DNA from: Gallibacter pasteurianus_A | Lineage (GTDB): Bacteria; Bacillota; Clostridia; Peptostreptococcales; Anaerovoracaceae | Direction: 5' to 3' | Length of the DNA stretch: 64,000 bases | NCBI GenBank assembly: GCA_963596005.1 | Contig: CAVBJF010000001.1 | Coordinates: 186,001-250,000 of the forward strand | Part shown: positions 51,491 to 60,513 of the stretch, in pieces | How positions within the stretch are numbered: position 1 is the stretch's first letter | Layout of the letters: each line of letters begins with the position of its first letter | Position numbers and translations under genes: made by a program | Notes under the pieces: model-generated | Database searches by the model: none | Seen by the model: only the letters and a program-made list of their open reading frames with translations | What the model was told of the DNA's origin: nothing

Positions 51491-53260
51491 ATGAATAGTG
51501 TAAAGTACAAAGAAAGCCTATATGCTCCAAGAGAGGTATCGGATTTAAAGGATTTGATTTTAGGTAGCGTCGATCGCTACGGACAGAGGAATGCCTTTCT
51601 CGTAAAGGATAAGGCGGATGGCAAATACAAAGGCATATCATATGAGCAATTTTTAAATGACATAAACGGGCTTGGGACAAAGCTTATAGATATGGGACTT
51701 TTCGGCAAAAAAATCGCACTCATCGGCGAAAACAGCTATGAGTGGGTTTTAACATATTTTGCGACGGTAAACGGCACAGGCGTTATCGTGCCGATAGACA
51801 GAGAGCTAAAGGCAGAGGAAGTTTTAAATCTGTTAAATAGAGCGGGAGTAAGCGCTGTCTTTTATTCCCAAAAAGCAAAGAAAACTATCGATAAGATAAA
51901 GGGAAAATGCGAAGCAAACGGCATAAAGCATTTTATCTTTATGGATAAGGTTTGGGATGTGCGAAATCCGTCCGATATTGAATGCGAAACAAATGAGGAC
52001 AGTATATATACGCTTATCGAGCAGGGAAAAGAACTGATAAAAAAGGGTAGCAGAGATTTTATAGATGCCAAGATAGATCCTAATGTGCTTGCAGTGCTTC
52101 TGTTTACATCGGGCACAACGGGACTTGCAAAGGGCGTTATGCTCAGCCATAAAAATATAACATCGAACGTATATAATATGTCAAAATATGTAAAAATTAT
52201 AGACGCTGGTATAGGACTTTCCGTGTTGCCGATGCATCACACATATGAGATGACATGCCACATTATGACAGGGCTTTATCAAGGAATGGCAATCGCCATT
52301 TGCGAGGGCCTAAAGCATATACAGGAAAATATGGCAGAAATACCGGCAAATGTTATGTTAGCCGTACCGCTTATATTTGAGACTATGCATAAAAAGGTAT
52401 GGAAAAGGAGCGAGAAGTCGGGAAAGGCAAAAAAAATGCGAAGGATGATAAATCTTTCCAAAAAGCTGAAATTGTATAACCATCCTAAGATTGTTAAAAA
52501 AATATTTAAACAGGTGCACGAAGCGACAGGCAGCGAGATCAGTATATTTATAGCAGGTGGAGCAGCGATAAATCCCGAGGTCATAGAGGATTATCAGGCA
52601 ATGGGCTTTACTATGATACAAGGCTACGGCATGACTGAGTGCGCACCTATCATTGCAGTGAATAAAGACAGATACAGCAAGCCTGCGGCGGCCGGACTTC
52701 CTATGCCGGGGACAGAAGTTAAAATAATAGATGAGGACGAAAACGGCATAGGCGAGATCGTTTGCAAAGGGCCGTCTGTGATGCTTGGATATTACGAAAA
52801 TGACGAAGCCACAGAGGAAACTATAAAAGACGGATGGCTTTATACAGGCGATTACGGGTATATGGATGATGACGGCTTTTTATATGTTTCGGGCAGGAAA
52901 AAGAGTGTTATTGTAACAAAAAACGGCAAAAATATTTTCCCAGAGGAGGTCGAGTACTACCTTCTTGAAAGCGAATATATACAAGAGGTTCTCGTGCACG
53001 GTATAGAGGGCGAGAGAAATAACGATGTCGTGGTGAAAGCGGAGATATATCCAAATTATTCATTCATAGCAGAGCAAAAGGGCGAGCTTACGACGGCTGA
53101 GCTGACAGAGCTCATGCAGACAATCATCGATGAGGTGAATGGAAAAATGCCGACATATAAGCGTGTAAAGCGATTTAATATACGAAAGACGGATTTTGAA
53201 AAAACCACGACACAAAAAATAAAAAGGCATGTGCAAAGTAATTTAAATGGAGGAGAATAA
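51491..53260 (+). CDS. AMP-binding long-chain acyl-CoA synthetase-like protein (1)
   Basis: A 589-residue ANL-family adenylating enzyme of FadD/FACL type, activating a carboxylate to acyl-AMP and then a thioester. ATP-binding loop LLFTSGTTGLAKGVMLSHKN, YGMTECAP, the hinge DGWLYTGDYGYMDDDGF and the C-terminal Lys region are seen. GAGAAG precedes the ATG. Its paralogue starts three bases after its stop. Possible uses are exogenous fatty-acid activation or feeding of acyl groups to a lipid-modifying pathway. Confidence 0.9.
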   Translation: MNSVKYKESLYAPREVSDLKDLILGSVDRYGQRNAFLVKDKADGKYKGISYEQFLNDINGLGTKLIDMGLFGKKIALIGENSYEWVLTYFATVNGTGVIVPIDRELKAEEVLNLLNRAGVSAVFYSQKAKKTIDKIKGKCEANGIKHFIFMDKVWDVRNPSDIECETNEDSIYTLIEQGKELIKKGSRDFIDAKIDPNVLAVLLFTSGTTGLAKGVMLSHKNITSNVYNMSKYVKIIDAGIGLSVLPMHHTYEMTCHIMTGLYQGMAIAICEGLKHIQENMAEIPANVMLAVPLIFETMHKKVWKRSEKSGKAKKMRRMINLSKKLKLYNHPKIVKKIFKQVHEATGSEISIFIAGGAAINPEVIEDYQAMGFTMIQGYGMTECAPIIAVNKDRYSKPAAAGLPMPGTEVKIIDEDENGIGEIVCKGPSVMLGYYENDEATEETIKDGWLYTGDYGYMDDDGFLYVSGRKKSVIVTKNGKNIFPEEVEYYLLESEYIQEVLVHGIEGERNNDVVVKAEIYPNYSFIAEQKGELTTAELTELMQTIIDEVNGKMPTYKRVKRFNIRKTDFEKTTTQKIKRHVQSNLNGGE

Positions 53261-53263
53261 AGC

Positions 53264-55048
53264 ATGACAACAAATATGCAAGAAAACAGAAAATGGGCAG
53301 AGGAGATAGTCAGACAAGTTCAAAACGATCCGAGACCGGCAGTTAAATATAAGGATTCAAGACCGATAACGGATGTCAGAGATATGATTAGAAGCAGTGT
53401 GGAAGCTTTTCCTGACAATGTTTGCTTTTATGAAAAAGTACGAAAGGGTGAACCGTATCAAACGACTACCTATACGCAGTTACTAAAAGATATGAATGCG
53501 CTTGGCACAGCGCTTGTTTCGCTTAGACTAAAGGATAAGAGGATAGCTATAATAGGCGAAAATTCATCGAAATGGGCATTATCATATCTTGCGACTGTTT
53601 GTGGCGTTGGAGTAGCTGTGCCGCTTGATAAGGGTCTTCCGGAAGAAGCCCTCGAAGAGTTTATAACGCAGGGCGAAGTAAGTGCGGTTATATTTGATGA
53701 CAAGCACGAAAAGATATTTGCCGAAATCAAAGAAAAAAATACAAATATGCTTGCCGTACTTATAAATATGGATAAACACGAAGACAGCGAAGTTGCACTT
53801 TCGTGGAGCAAGCTGCTTGAAACAGGCAAAAAGCTTTTGGCGGCGGGAAACAGAGATTTTATCGATGCCGAGATAGATACGGAAATTATGAGCGTGCTTT
53901 TATTTACATCAGGCACAACAGGCAAATCAAAGGGAGTTATGCTTTCTCATAAAAACTTGGCAAGCGACCTTATGGTTGCGCCTACCGTGCTAAAGGTATT
54001 TCCGGATGACATCTTCTTTTCTGTATTGCCGGTACACCATACATATGAATGCACATGCGGATTTTTGATGCCACTTTATAAAGGTGCTGCAATCGCATAT
54101 TGTGAGGGGCTGAAATATATAACAAAGAATTTGGCAGAAGTAAAACCGACAATGTTTTTGGGCGTTCCTGCAATCTTTGAAAAGCTATATAAAAAGATAT
54201 GGCAAAATGTCAGAAAACAAGGCAAAGAAAAAGTTTTGAAGAAAGTTATAAAGCTAAACAACAAGACTAAAAAGGTAGGCATAAATTTAGGGAATGTATT
54301 CTTTAAAGATATATTAGCTGTCTTTGGAGGCAGGATGCGTATGATGATATGCGGAGGAGCGGCTATAAATCCGGAAGTTTTAGACGGTATAAGGGCGTTT
54401 GGCATAAATGCTGTTCAAGGCTACGGGCTTACAGAGTGCGCACCGCTTGCGGCGCTAAATCCTGACACTGCACCGATTGCGGCATCGATAGGAACGGAAT
54501 TCCCGGGCATAAAGCTGTCTGTGCAGGATGTAAATGAAGAAGGAATAGGAGAGCTTTGCGTACAAGGTCCAAATGTCATGATGGGATATTACAAGATGCC
54601 GGAAGAAACTGCAGAGGTTTTAAAAGACGGCTGGTTCCATACAGGAGATCTTGGCTTTATCGACGAAAAAGGGTATGCATATATAACAGGCAGAAAGAAA
54701 AACGTCATCATTACAAAAAACGGCGAAAATGTTTATCCTGAGGAAGTCGAATACACGCTGAGCCTTTCACCTATCATCGAGGAAAGCATGGTTTATCAGA
54801 TAGAAGCGGATAATAAAAATGATACAATCATCGCAGTTTCTATCGTTATTGATGAGGAAAGCATCGAGGAATTTTACGGTCACGAGGTTTCGGAAAGCGA
54901 ACGAGAGAAGCTAGTATGGCGAGTTATAGATGCGTATAACGAAAAAAATCCTGTATACAAACAGATAAGGAAGGTAAATATAAGAAAAGAGGCATTAAAG
55001 AAGAACACCTCAAACAAGGTCATAAGATTTGCGGAGGAAAATAAATGA
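53264..55048 (+). CDS. AMP-binding long-chain acyl-CoA synthetase-like protein (2)
   Basis: A 594-residue paralogue of the preceding protein with the same motifs (LLFTSGTTGKSKGVMLSHKN, YGLTECAP, DGWFHTGDLGFIDEKGY). The two are similar along their whole length (for example the shared SLLFTSGTTG-KGVMLSHKN and GGAAINPEV segments), which points to tandem duplication and divergence. Both could differ in chain length, or work as a pair. The ornithine/alanine-type racemase gene overlaps its end by four bases. Confidence 0.9.
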   Translation: MTTNMQENRKWAEEIVRQVQNDPRPAVKYKDSRPITDVRDMIRSSVEAFPDNVCFYEKVRKGEPYQTTTYTQLLKDMNALGTALVSLRLKDKRIAIIGENSSKWALSYLATVCGVGVAVPLDKGLPEEALEEFITQGEVSAVIFDDKHEKIFAEIKEKNTNMLAVLINMDKHEDSEVALSWSKLLETGKKLLAAGNRDFIDAEIDTEIMSVLLFTSGTTGKSKGVMLSHKNLASDLMVAPTVLKVFPDDIFFSVLPVHHTYECTCGFLMPLYKGAAIAYCEGLKYITKNLAEVKPTMFLGVPAIFEKLYKKIWQNVRKQGKEKVLKKVIKLNNKTKKVGINLGNVFFKDILAVFGGRMRMMICGGAAINPEVLDGIRAFGINAVQGYGLTECAPLAALNPDTAPIAASIGTEFPGIKLSVQDVNEEGIGELCVQGPNVMMGYYKMPEETAEVLKDGWFHTGDLGFIDEKGYAYITGRKKNVIITKNGENVYPEEVEYTLSLSPIIEESMVYQIEADNKNDTIIAVSIVIDEESIEEFYGHEVSESEREKLVWRVIDAYNEKNPVYKQIRKVNIRKEALKKNTSNKVIRFAEENK

Positions 55049-56127
55049 GGGAATATCCAAGGATAGTATTGGATTTAAAAAAACTCAAAAATAATGTCAA
55101 TATCGTAAATGAGCTGTGTCACAAAAATGGTATAACCTGTGCGGTTGTTATCAAAGGCTTCAACGGAATAAAGGAAGCGACAAAGTGCATACTCAATCAA
55201 GATGTCGATATGATAGCAACATCAAGACTTGAGCAGCTTGAGGCGGTAGCAGACTACAAACCCGAAATCCCGAGACTGATGCTGAGAATACCGGCTATAT
55301 CGGAAATAGACGATTTGCTAAGATTGACTGATATGAGCCTTGTAAGCGAGCTTGTCACACTAAAAGCGATCGAAAAGAGGGTAGGAAACGGCAAAAAATA
55401 TAAAATAATTTTGATGCAGGATCTCGGCGATTTGCGTGAGGGCTTTTGGGACGAAGGCGAGCTCATGGAGGCGGCACGATATATAACAAGCGAAGCAAAG
55501 AACTTGGAGCTTGTCGGTATCGGTACAAATCTCGGTTGCTACGGCTCTATCGAAGCAACGCCACAAAAAATGGAGGAGCTCATCGCACTTGCAAAAAAGC
55601 TTGAAATCGTGACAGGTAAAAAGTTACAATATATAAGCGGAGGCGGCACGACGTCGCTACCACTTGTTGTAAACGGCAAGATGCCAAGCGAGATAAATAT
55701 GCTCCGCATAGGGGAGGGCATTGCAATAGCAAAAGACCTGCCAAGCTTGTGGGATTGCCGCATTGAGGGGCTTTTAGATGATGTTTTCACGCTAAAGGCA
55801 GAGATTATCGAAATAAAGGACAAGCCTACATATCCCCAAGGAAATATCAAGTGCGACGCATTTGGCTTTACACCTGAATACGAAGATGACGGCATAAGAA
55901 AAAGAGCCCTCGCAGCACTGGGCAAACTAGACTGCGGATATCTTGAGCTGATAGAAGCAGAACAGGGCATAAAGGTGGTGGGAGCATCAAGCGACCATAC
56001 GATTTTAGACATACAGGATGCAAAAAGAGACTTAAAAGTCGGAGATATAATATCATTTAAATTGAAATACGGAGCTGTAGCCTTTGCGACATCGCGAAGT
56101 GACATAGCCTGTGAGATCGTAGATTGA
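55045..56127 (+). CDS. PLP-dependent alanine/ornithine racemase family enzyme
   Basis: A 360-residue fold-type III PLP enzyme; Lys37 in CAVVIKGFNG is the cofactor lysine. YPRIVLDLKKLKNN at the start, ISGGGTTSLP and the RIGEGIAIA segment match the ornithine racemase (Orr)/YhfX-like group rather than the canonical alanine racemase. Clostridial Orr converts L- to D-ornithine for ornithine fermentation, but no ornithine aminomutase genes are here, so the substrate is uncertain. ATGA overlap with the synthetase indicates coupling. Confidence 0.85.
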   Translation: MREYPRIVLDLKKLKNNVNIVNELCHKNGITCAVVIKGFNGIKEATKCILNQDVDMIATSRLEQLEAVADYKPEIPRLMLRIPAISEIDDLLRLTDMSLVSELVTLKAIEKRVGNGKKYKIILMQDLGDLREGFWDEGELMEAARYITSEAKNLELVGIGTNLGCYGSIEATPQKMEELIALAKKLEIVTGKKLQYISGGGTTSLPLVVNGKMPSEINMLRIGEGIAIAKDLPSLWDCRIEGLLDDVFTLKAEIIEIKDKPTYPQGNIKCDAFGFTPEYEDDGIRKRALAALGKLDCGYLELIEAEQGIKVVGASSDHTILDIQDAKRDLKVGDIISFKLKYGAVAFATSRSDIACEIVD

Positions 56128-56140
56128 AAGGAGAAATAAG

Positions 56141-56614
56141 ATGGCAGAAGAAGTATTGCTTACCAGAGAGGGACTGGAAAAGATAAAGGAAGAATACGAA
56201 ACGGCAGTTTCGGTGACAAGAGCAGAGGTTGCCGAGCGTATCAAAGAGGCAAGAAGCTTTGGCGACTTGTCGGAAAATGCCGAGTATGATGCGGCAAAGG
56301 AAGAGCAGGCAGAGCTCGAAGAGAGGATAAACAAGCTCGAATCGATGATAAGAAACGCTAAAGTCATCGATGAGGAGGATCTCGAAAAGGATGTCGTAAA
56401 TGTCGGAAACACAGTAACACTAAAGGAAAACGGTGTTGAAGAAGTTGTAATATACAAGATAGTAGGCTCTACAGAAGCAGATCCGTTTAAAGGTATGATT
56501 TCAAACGAATCGGCAGTAGGCAAGGCGCTTATCGGGGCGAAGATAGGCGAGACTGTTGAGGTGGAAGTGCCGGACGGCAAGATTTATTATGACGTTTTAC
56601 AGGTGAGCAATTAA
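56141..56614 (+). CDS. greA: Transcription elongation factor GreA
   Basis: A 157-residue factor that rescues stalled RNA polymerase by stimulating transcript cleavage. The N-terminal coiled coil (LTREGLEKIKEEYE..., acidic tip ENAEYDAAKEEQAE) and C-terminal FKBP-like domain (NESAVGKALIGAKIGETVEV) are complete. AAAGGAG precedes the ATG. It and lysS are 17 bp apart, a common Firmicutes pair. Confidence 0.97.
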   Translation: MAEEVLLTREGLEKIKEEYETAVSVTRAEVAERIKEARSFGDLSENAEYDAAKEEQAELEERINKLESMIRNAKVIDEEDLEKDVVNVGNTVTLKENGVEEVVIYKIVGSTEADPFKGMISNESAVGKALIGAKIGETVEVEVPDGKIYYDVLQVSN

Positions 56615-56631
56615 GGAGAGGGAAAATATAA

Positions 56632-58173
56632 ATGAGTGAAGAAAAGAAAAATACACAGACTATAAACGAGCCTGAGGAGATAACAGAAGAGGAGCTTAGC
56701 GAGCAGCGCATTATAAGAAGAGATAAGCTAAAGGCATTGCAGGAGGCTGACAGAAATCCGTTTGTTGAGGAAAAGTGGGATGTCAAAAATTACAGCGCAG
56801 ACATCAAGGATGACTTTGACAATATGGATGGTAAAGAAGTGTCTCTTGCAGGCAGGATAATGGCAAAAAGAGGTATGGGCAAGGCTTCCTTTATAGATAT
56901 ACAGGATAAAAAAGACCGCATACAGATTTATGTCAGACAGGATATGATAACACCTGAGGAATATCAATGGTTCAAGACATATGATATCGGCGATATTATC
57001 GGAGTTGTCGGCGAGGTGTTTAAGACAAAGCACGGCGAGGTTTCGGTAAAGGCACATGAGGTAAAGCTGCTTTCGAAGTCACTGCAGGTGCTTCCAAACA
57101 AATGGCAGGGATTAAAGGATACTGATCTCAGATACAGGCAGAGATATGTCGACCTTATCATGAATAAGGATGTTCGCGATACATTTGTGAAAAGAGCGGC
57201 GATCATAAAGGAAATAAAAAAGGTACTTGAGGACGACTTCGGATATCTTGAGGTTGATACTCCGATACTCACAACCATAGCCGGCGGAGCAAATGCAAGA
57301 CCGTTTGACACGCATCACAACACGCTAAATCTCGATATGAAGCTCAGGATTTCTAACGAGCTATACCTAAAGAGGCTTATAGTCGGCGGTCTTGACAGGG
57401 TGTACGAGATGGGCAAGATGTTTAGAAATGAGGGAATGGACAGAAATCACAACCCTGAGTTCACATCGATGGAATGCTACATGGCATATGCAAACATGGA
57501 GGATGTTATGAATGTGCTCGAGCAGGTAGTTTCAAAAGCTGCCCTCAAAGCAACAGGCTCTATGCTAATCGAATATCAGGGTAAAACTTTTGACCTCACA
57601 CCGCCATGGAACCGTATCGATATGGCAGAGGCCGTAAAGAAAATCACAGGTGTAGATTTTGCAAAAATCGACACTGATGAGGAGGCAAGAAAGGCTGCGG
57701 CGGATTATGGCATGAAAAATGATGAGCTAAAAGATTGGAGTAGAGGAAAGATCATCGCTGAGATGTTCGAAGAATACTGTGAGGACGCACCGGGATTTTT
57801 GGACGGACCTATATTTGTGACAGGTCATCCCGTTGAAGTATCACCGCTTGCAAAAAGAGATCCGAAGGATACCCGCATAACAAGGAGATTTGAAGCGTAT
57901 ATAAATGGCTGGGAGATAGCAAACGCTTTTTCGGAGCTAAACGACCCGATAGACCAGCTCGAAAGATTTACAGTCCAGCAGGCACAGCTTGATGCGGGCA
58001 TAGACGATGAAGCACATCCTATGGATACTGACTTTGTCAACGCACTTGAGGTTGGTATGCCACCGACAGGCGGACTTGGCATCGGTATCGATAGGGTTAT
58101 CATGCTCCTTACTGACGCACCGTCGATAAGAGATGTGATATTGTTCCCTACGATGAAGCCATTGGATAAGTAA
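56632..58173 (+). CDS. lysS: Lysyl-tRNA synthetase (class II)
   Basis: A 513-residue enzyme with N-terminal OB-fold anticodon domain (SLAGRIMAKRGMGKASFIDI) and class II catalytic domain: motif 2 MGKMFRNEGMDRNHNPEFTSME and motif 3 GGLGIGIDRVIMLLTD. The conserved core genome stops here; the bases after the stop begin an accessory island. Confidence 0.97.
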   Translation: MSEEKKNTQTINEPEEITEEELSEQRIIRRDKLKALQEADRNPFVEEKWDVKNYSADIKDDFDNMDGKEVSLAGRIMAKRGMGKASFIDIQDKKDRIQIYVRQDMITPEEYQWFKTYDIGDIIGVVGEVFKTKHGEVSVKAHEVKLLSKSLQVLPNKWQGLKDTDLRYRQRYVDLIMNKDVRDTFVKRAAIIKEIKKVLEDDFGYLEVDTPILTTIAGGANARPFDTHHNTLNLDMKLRISNELYLKRLIVGGLDRVYEMGKMFRNEGMDRNHNPEFTSMECYMAYANMEDVMNVLEQVVSKAALKATGSMLIEYQGKTFDLTPPWNRIDMAEAVKKITGVDFAKIDTDEEARKAAADYGMKNDELKDWSRGKIIAEMFEEYCEDAPGFLDGPIFVTGHPVEVSPLAKRDPKDTRITRRFEAYINGWEIANAFSELNDPIDQLERFTVQQAQLDAGIDDEAHPMDTDFVNALEVGMPPTGGLGIGIDRVIMLLTDAPSIRDVILFPTMKPLDK

Positions 58174-58217
58174 AATCCAGTATTTATGCGGGTTCCCGAG
58201 CTTTTTGGTGTAAGTTC

Positions 58218-58248
58218 TACCAAAAGATTTACCAAAAGTGATTTGGTA
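58218..58248 (+). repeat. Paired TACCAAAAG repeats plus inverted copy
   Basis: TACCAAAAG at 58218-58226 and 58230-58238 (12-bp period), with the inverted TTTGGTA at 58242-58248 and a further TTTTGGTG at 58203-58210. The same 9-bp/12-bp-period layout as in the tRNA-Lys element, suggesting recombinase arm-type sites. Confidence 0.45.
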
Positions 58249-58278
58249 CGAACAGCAATACAGTAAAATTACAAATAA

Positions 58279-58318
58279 ACTCTCAGAGAATGGTAAAACA
58301 TTTTCTGGGAGTATTTTT
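58279..58318 (+). terminator. Terminator-like hairpin at island start
   Basis: ACTCTCAGAGAATG (58279-58292) pairs, with two wobble pairs, with CATTTTCTGGGAGT (58299-58312), followed by ATTTTTAT. Confidence 0.75.
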
Positions 58319-58351
58319 ATGTTCGAAACTGCAAAACCAAAATCCGCACAT

Positions 58352-58380
58352 TTGCAATTTGAAAACCAGTCGAGTAGAAT
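58352..58380 (+). promoter_or_regulatory. Promoter of the accessory cassette
   Basis: TTGCAA (58352-58357), 17 bp, TAGAAT (58375-58380), then AAGGAGG and the ATG at 58402. Confidence 0.65.
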
Positions 58381-58401
58381 ATAGTCAAGGAGGGATTCAC
58401 G

Positions 58402-58587
58402 ATGAGAACAAAGAAATACCACCTTGCACTAACCGATAACGAATACAGCTCAATCATCAAGTCATTAAATGACCTGAGAAGCGATTTAATCGCACAGGGC
58501 AGATATACCGATGCGGTAGATGATGTGCTTGTGAAGTTTATCGGAACAAAGAAAAAGAAATTCAAAATAATCTATCAGGAGGGCTGA
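58402..58587 (+). CDS. Small 61-residue protein of mobile-element type
   Basis: A charged, helical protein beginning MRTKKYHLALTDNEYSSI with a Lys-rich end. AAGGAGGG precedes its ATG and a good promoter lies upstream. I recall near-identical small proteins of unknown function from integrative and conjugative elements of gut Firmicutes. No function is assigned. It ends two bases before another AGGAGGG-served ATG. Confidence 0.7.
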   Translation: MRTKKYHLALTDNEYSSIIKSLNDLRSDLIAQGRYTDAVDDVLVKFIGTKKKKFKIIYQEG

Positions 58588-58630
58588 CCATGATGCTATC
58601 ATCATCAGTGATGATATATGCCCTAATCTT

Positions 58631-59239
58631 TTGAATATGAGCGATAACTATGTTTGCCGTGCATATAAGCGTCAGAAGAATAATCCTGCATGGGCAGGGC
58701 ATTATTTCATAGTGACGAGCAATTTGTCGTTTTCAGAATGGCTTTCTAATTGCAAGATACATGTGAACAGCAAGCATTATGCTGCCATGGTAAGTAGATT
58801 CTACATTTGCGAAATCAAGCAGAAGGATGATGGGACAAATTATTTGGCTTTACGCAGTGCATCCGACCGTGGTTCTATTGATGAGCAAGTAAATAGAGCA
58901 ACAATGTTCATGGAGTTCAAGAAGAAGTTCAATGAAGTTATGGCTGGTTATAAGCCGTCATTGGATACAGTGGATTATAGTTCCATGATTGATGATTGTT
59001 TTAAGGAAGAGGATGAACAGCATAAGACTGAGAGGCTTGAGGCTGAGAAACAAGAAGCTGAGAAACAGAAAGCCGAGCAGATGAAGCAGGAAGAATTTCT
59101 GCGTTATCAGTTTGAACAGGTATTCAAACGAAAGCCTACAGATTATGAGTGCAGTGATTATGAATGGATGAAGCAGTGCATTGCAGATGGTGTGGTGCAT
59201 CCGCTCTATAATCCAGATGCATGTGAACGAAAATATTGA
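58631..59239 (+). CDS. Uncharacterised 202-residue protein with coiled-coil region
   Basis: Not recognised. The first ~110 residues look globular (YVCRAYKRQKNNPAWAGHYF; RFYICEIKQKDDG), followed by a Glu/Lys/Gln coiled coil (about 125-160, repeated AEKQ units) and a compact end (YECSDYEWMKQC). The only in-frame starts are TTG 58631 and ATG 58637, both without ribosome sites. The strong AGGAGGG at 58577-58583 serves ATG 58590, whose frame closes after 14 codons, while the long frame is open further upstream (IIISDDICPNLLNMSD). A frameshift in the repetitive ATCATCATCAGTGATGATA stretch would join them, so the gene may be slightly damaged or misread. Confidence 0.6.
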   Translation: MNMSDNYVCRAYKRQKNNPAWAGHYFIVTSNLSFSEWLSNCKIHVNSKHYAAMVSRFYICEIKQKDDGTNYLALRSASDRGSIDEQVNRATMFMEFKKKFNEVMAGYKPSLDTVDYSSMIDDCFKEEDEQHKTERLEAEKQEAEKQKAEQMKQEEFLRYQFEQVFKRKPTDYECSDYEWMKQCIADGVVHPLYNPDACERKY

Positions 59240-59260
59240 GACAGAAAGGAACGGACGATT

Positions 59261-60496
59261 ATGTTTGGAATAAAGTTAGTGATTTCAATGGGAGAAGATG
59301 GAAAAATAAAGGTTGGAACTGAAGAAGTCAAGAGTTCTGGAAAACTCAGAGAGTTCAAGGGTTCTAGTGCTAATAAGCATGTGGATGACTATAGCATCGT
59401 TGACCTTGAAACCACGGGTGTGTTCGTCAATTCGGCCGATATTATCGAGATTTCAGCGTTGAAGGTTCGTGATAATCAGGTTGTTGATGAATACACTACG
59501 CTGGTCAATCCACAGTGCCATATTCCAGCCGATGCGACTGCAGTCAATCATATTACAGATGAAATGGTGAAGGATGCGCCTTTGCTGAGTGATGTGATTG
59601 ATGGATTTCTTGAGTTCGTAGGTGATGATGTTATTCTTGGATATAACAATGCAGGCTTTGACATGAACCTGATTTATGATAGTGTTCAAGACCTGAGAGA
59701 GAAAGCATTCAGCAATGCATATCTTGATATGCTCCATGCAGTCAGACGGTCTTTGCCTGAATTGGAGAATGCAAAGTTGGAGACTGTCAGCAAGCACTAT
59801 GGTTTTGATACTGTTGGAGAGCATAGAGCATTGAAAGACTGCTATCTGACAAAGTCTTGTTATGACAAACTCTATGAGGAGTTCGGGGATATTGCTTTTA
59901 AGAAGAGTTCCCATCACTCCTCTGGCGAAGGTATGCAATATACGCCAGAAACACTTGTCCTGCAGGAATTAAGTAAACTGCTGGAAGGTATGCTGCTCGA
60001 TGGTGAAATTACAATGGATGAAGTGGATTCAATTCGTTTCTGGCTTGAAGACCATCGTGATTTGGCAGGTAATTACCCATTTGATAAGGCATTCAATGCT
60101 TTAGATAATGTCTTTGAGGATGGTGTTATTACAGAGCAGGAACTTGCAGATTTGAAGACAATTTTTGAGGAGATTGTTGACCCTGTGAAAGCACAGGGAT
60201 GCCATGAACAGATTGCAACATTGGAAGGAAAGCATGTTTGCGTTACAGGTGATTTTAATTATGGTGCAAGAAAGAATGTGGAACAGCTGATTGTATCAGT
60301 GGGTGGTATCATTGATAAGAGTGTCAAGAAGGCTACAGATTATGTGGTGGTTGGTGCTCAGGGAAGTGATGCATGGAAGACTGGCAACTATGGTGGGAAA
60401 ATCCAAAAGGCTATGGAGTGGAATGCTAAGGGACAGGATATTAAGATTGTTGAAGAGGCAGAGTTTATTCCTGCAATCTTGAAACTTGCAAAATAA
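59261..60496 (+). CDS. DnaQ-like 3'-5' exonuclease with C-terminal BRCT domain
   Basis: A 411-residue protein. Residues 44-215 form a DEDDh exonuclease: D48-x-E50 in IVDLETTG, NHITDEM, GYNNAGFDMNL and GEHRALKDCYLT near 187. A middle helical region (about 230-310) has two short acidic EF-hand-like repeats (DGEITMDEVDSI and DGVITEQELADL). The C-terminal BRCT domain (about 325-411; GKHVCVTGDF, KATDYVVVGAQG) resembles that of DNA ligases. Such proteins are found on mobile elements; the biological role is not known. AAAGGAACGG precedes the ATG. Confidence 0.88.
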   Translation: MFGIKLVISMGEDGKIKVGTEEVKSSGKLREFKGSSANKHVDDYSIVDLETTGVFVNSADIIEISALKVRDNQVVDEYTTLVNPQCHIPADATAVNHITDEMVKDAPLLSDVIDGFLEFVGDDVILGYNNAGFDMNLIYDSVQDLREKAFSNAYLDMLHAVRRSLPELENAKLETVSKHYGFDTVGEHRALKDCYLTKSCYDKLYEEFGDIAFKKSSHHSSGEGMQYTPETLVLQELSKLLEGMLLDGEITMDEVDSIRFWLEDHRDLAGNYPFDKAFNALDNVFEDGVITEQELADLKTIFEEIVDPVKAQGCHEQIATLEGKHVCVTGDFNYGARKNVEQLIVSVGGIIDKSVKKATDYVVVGAQGSDAWKTGNYGGKIQKAMEWNAKGQDIKIVEEAEFIPAILKLAK

Positions 60497-60513
60497 TAAA
60501 GAGGTGTGTGATT

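Noticed and set aside
56632..58173. T-box or lysine riboswitch upstream of lysS or the amino-acid importer
   Set aside because: No T-box sequence or lysine-riboswitch core was found in the short leaders.
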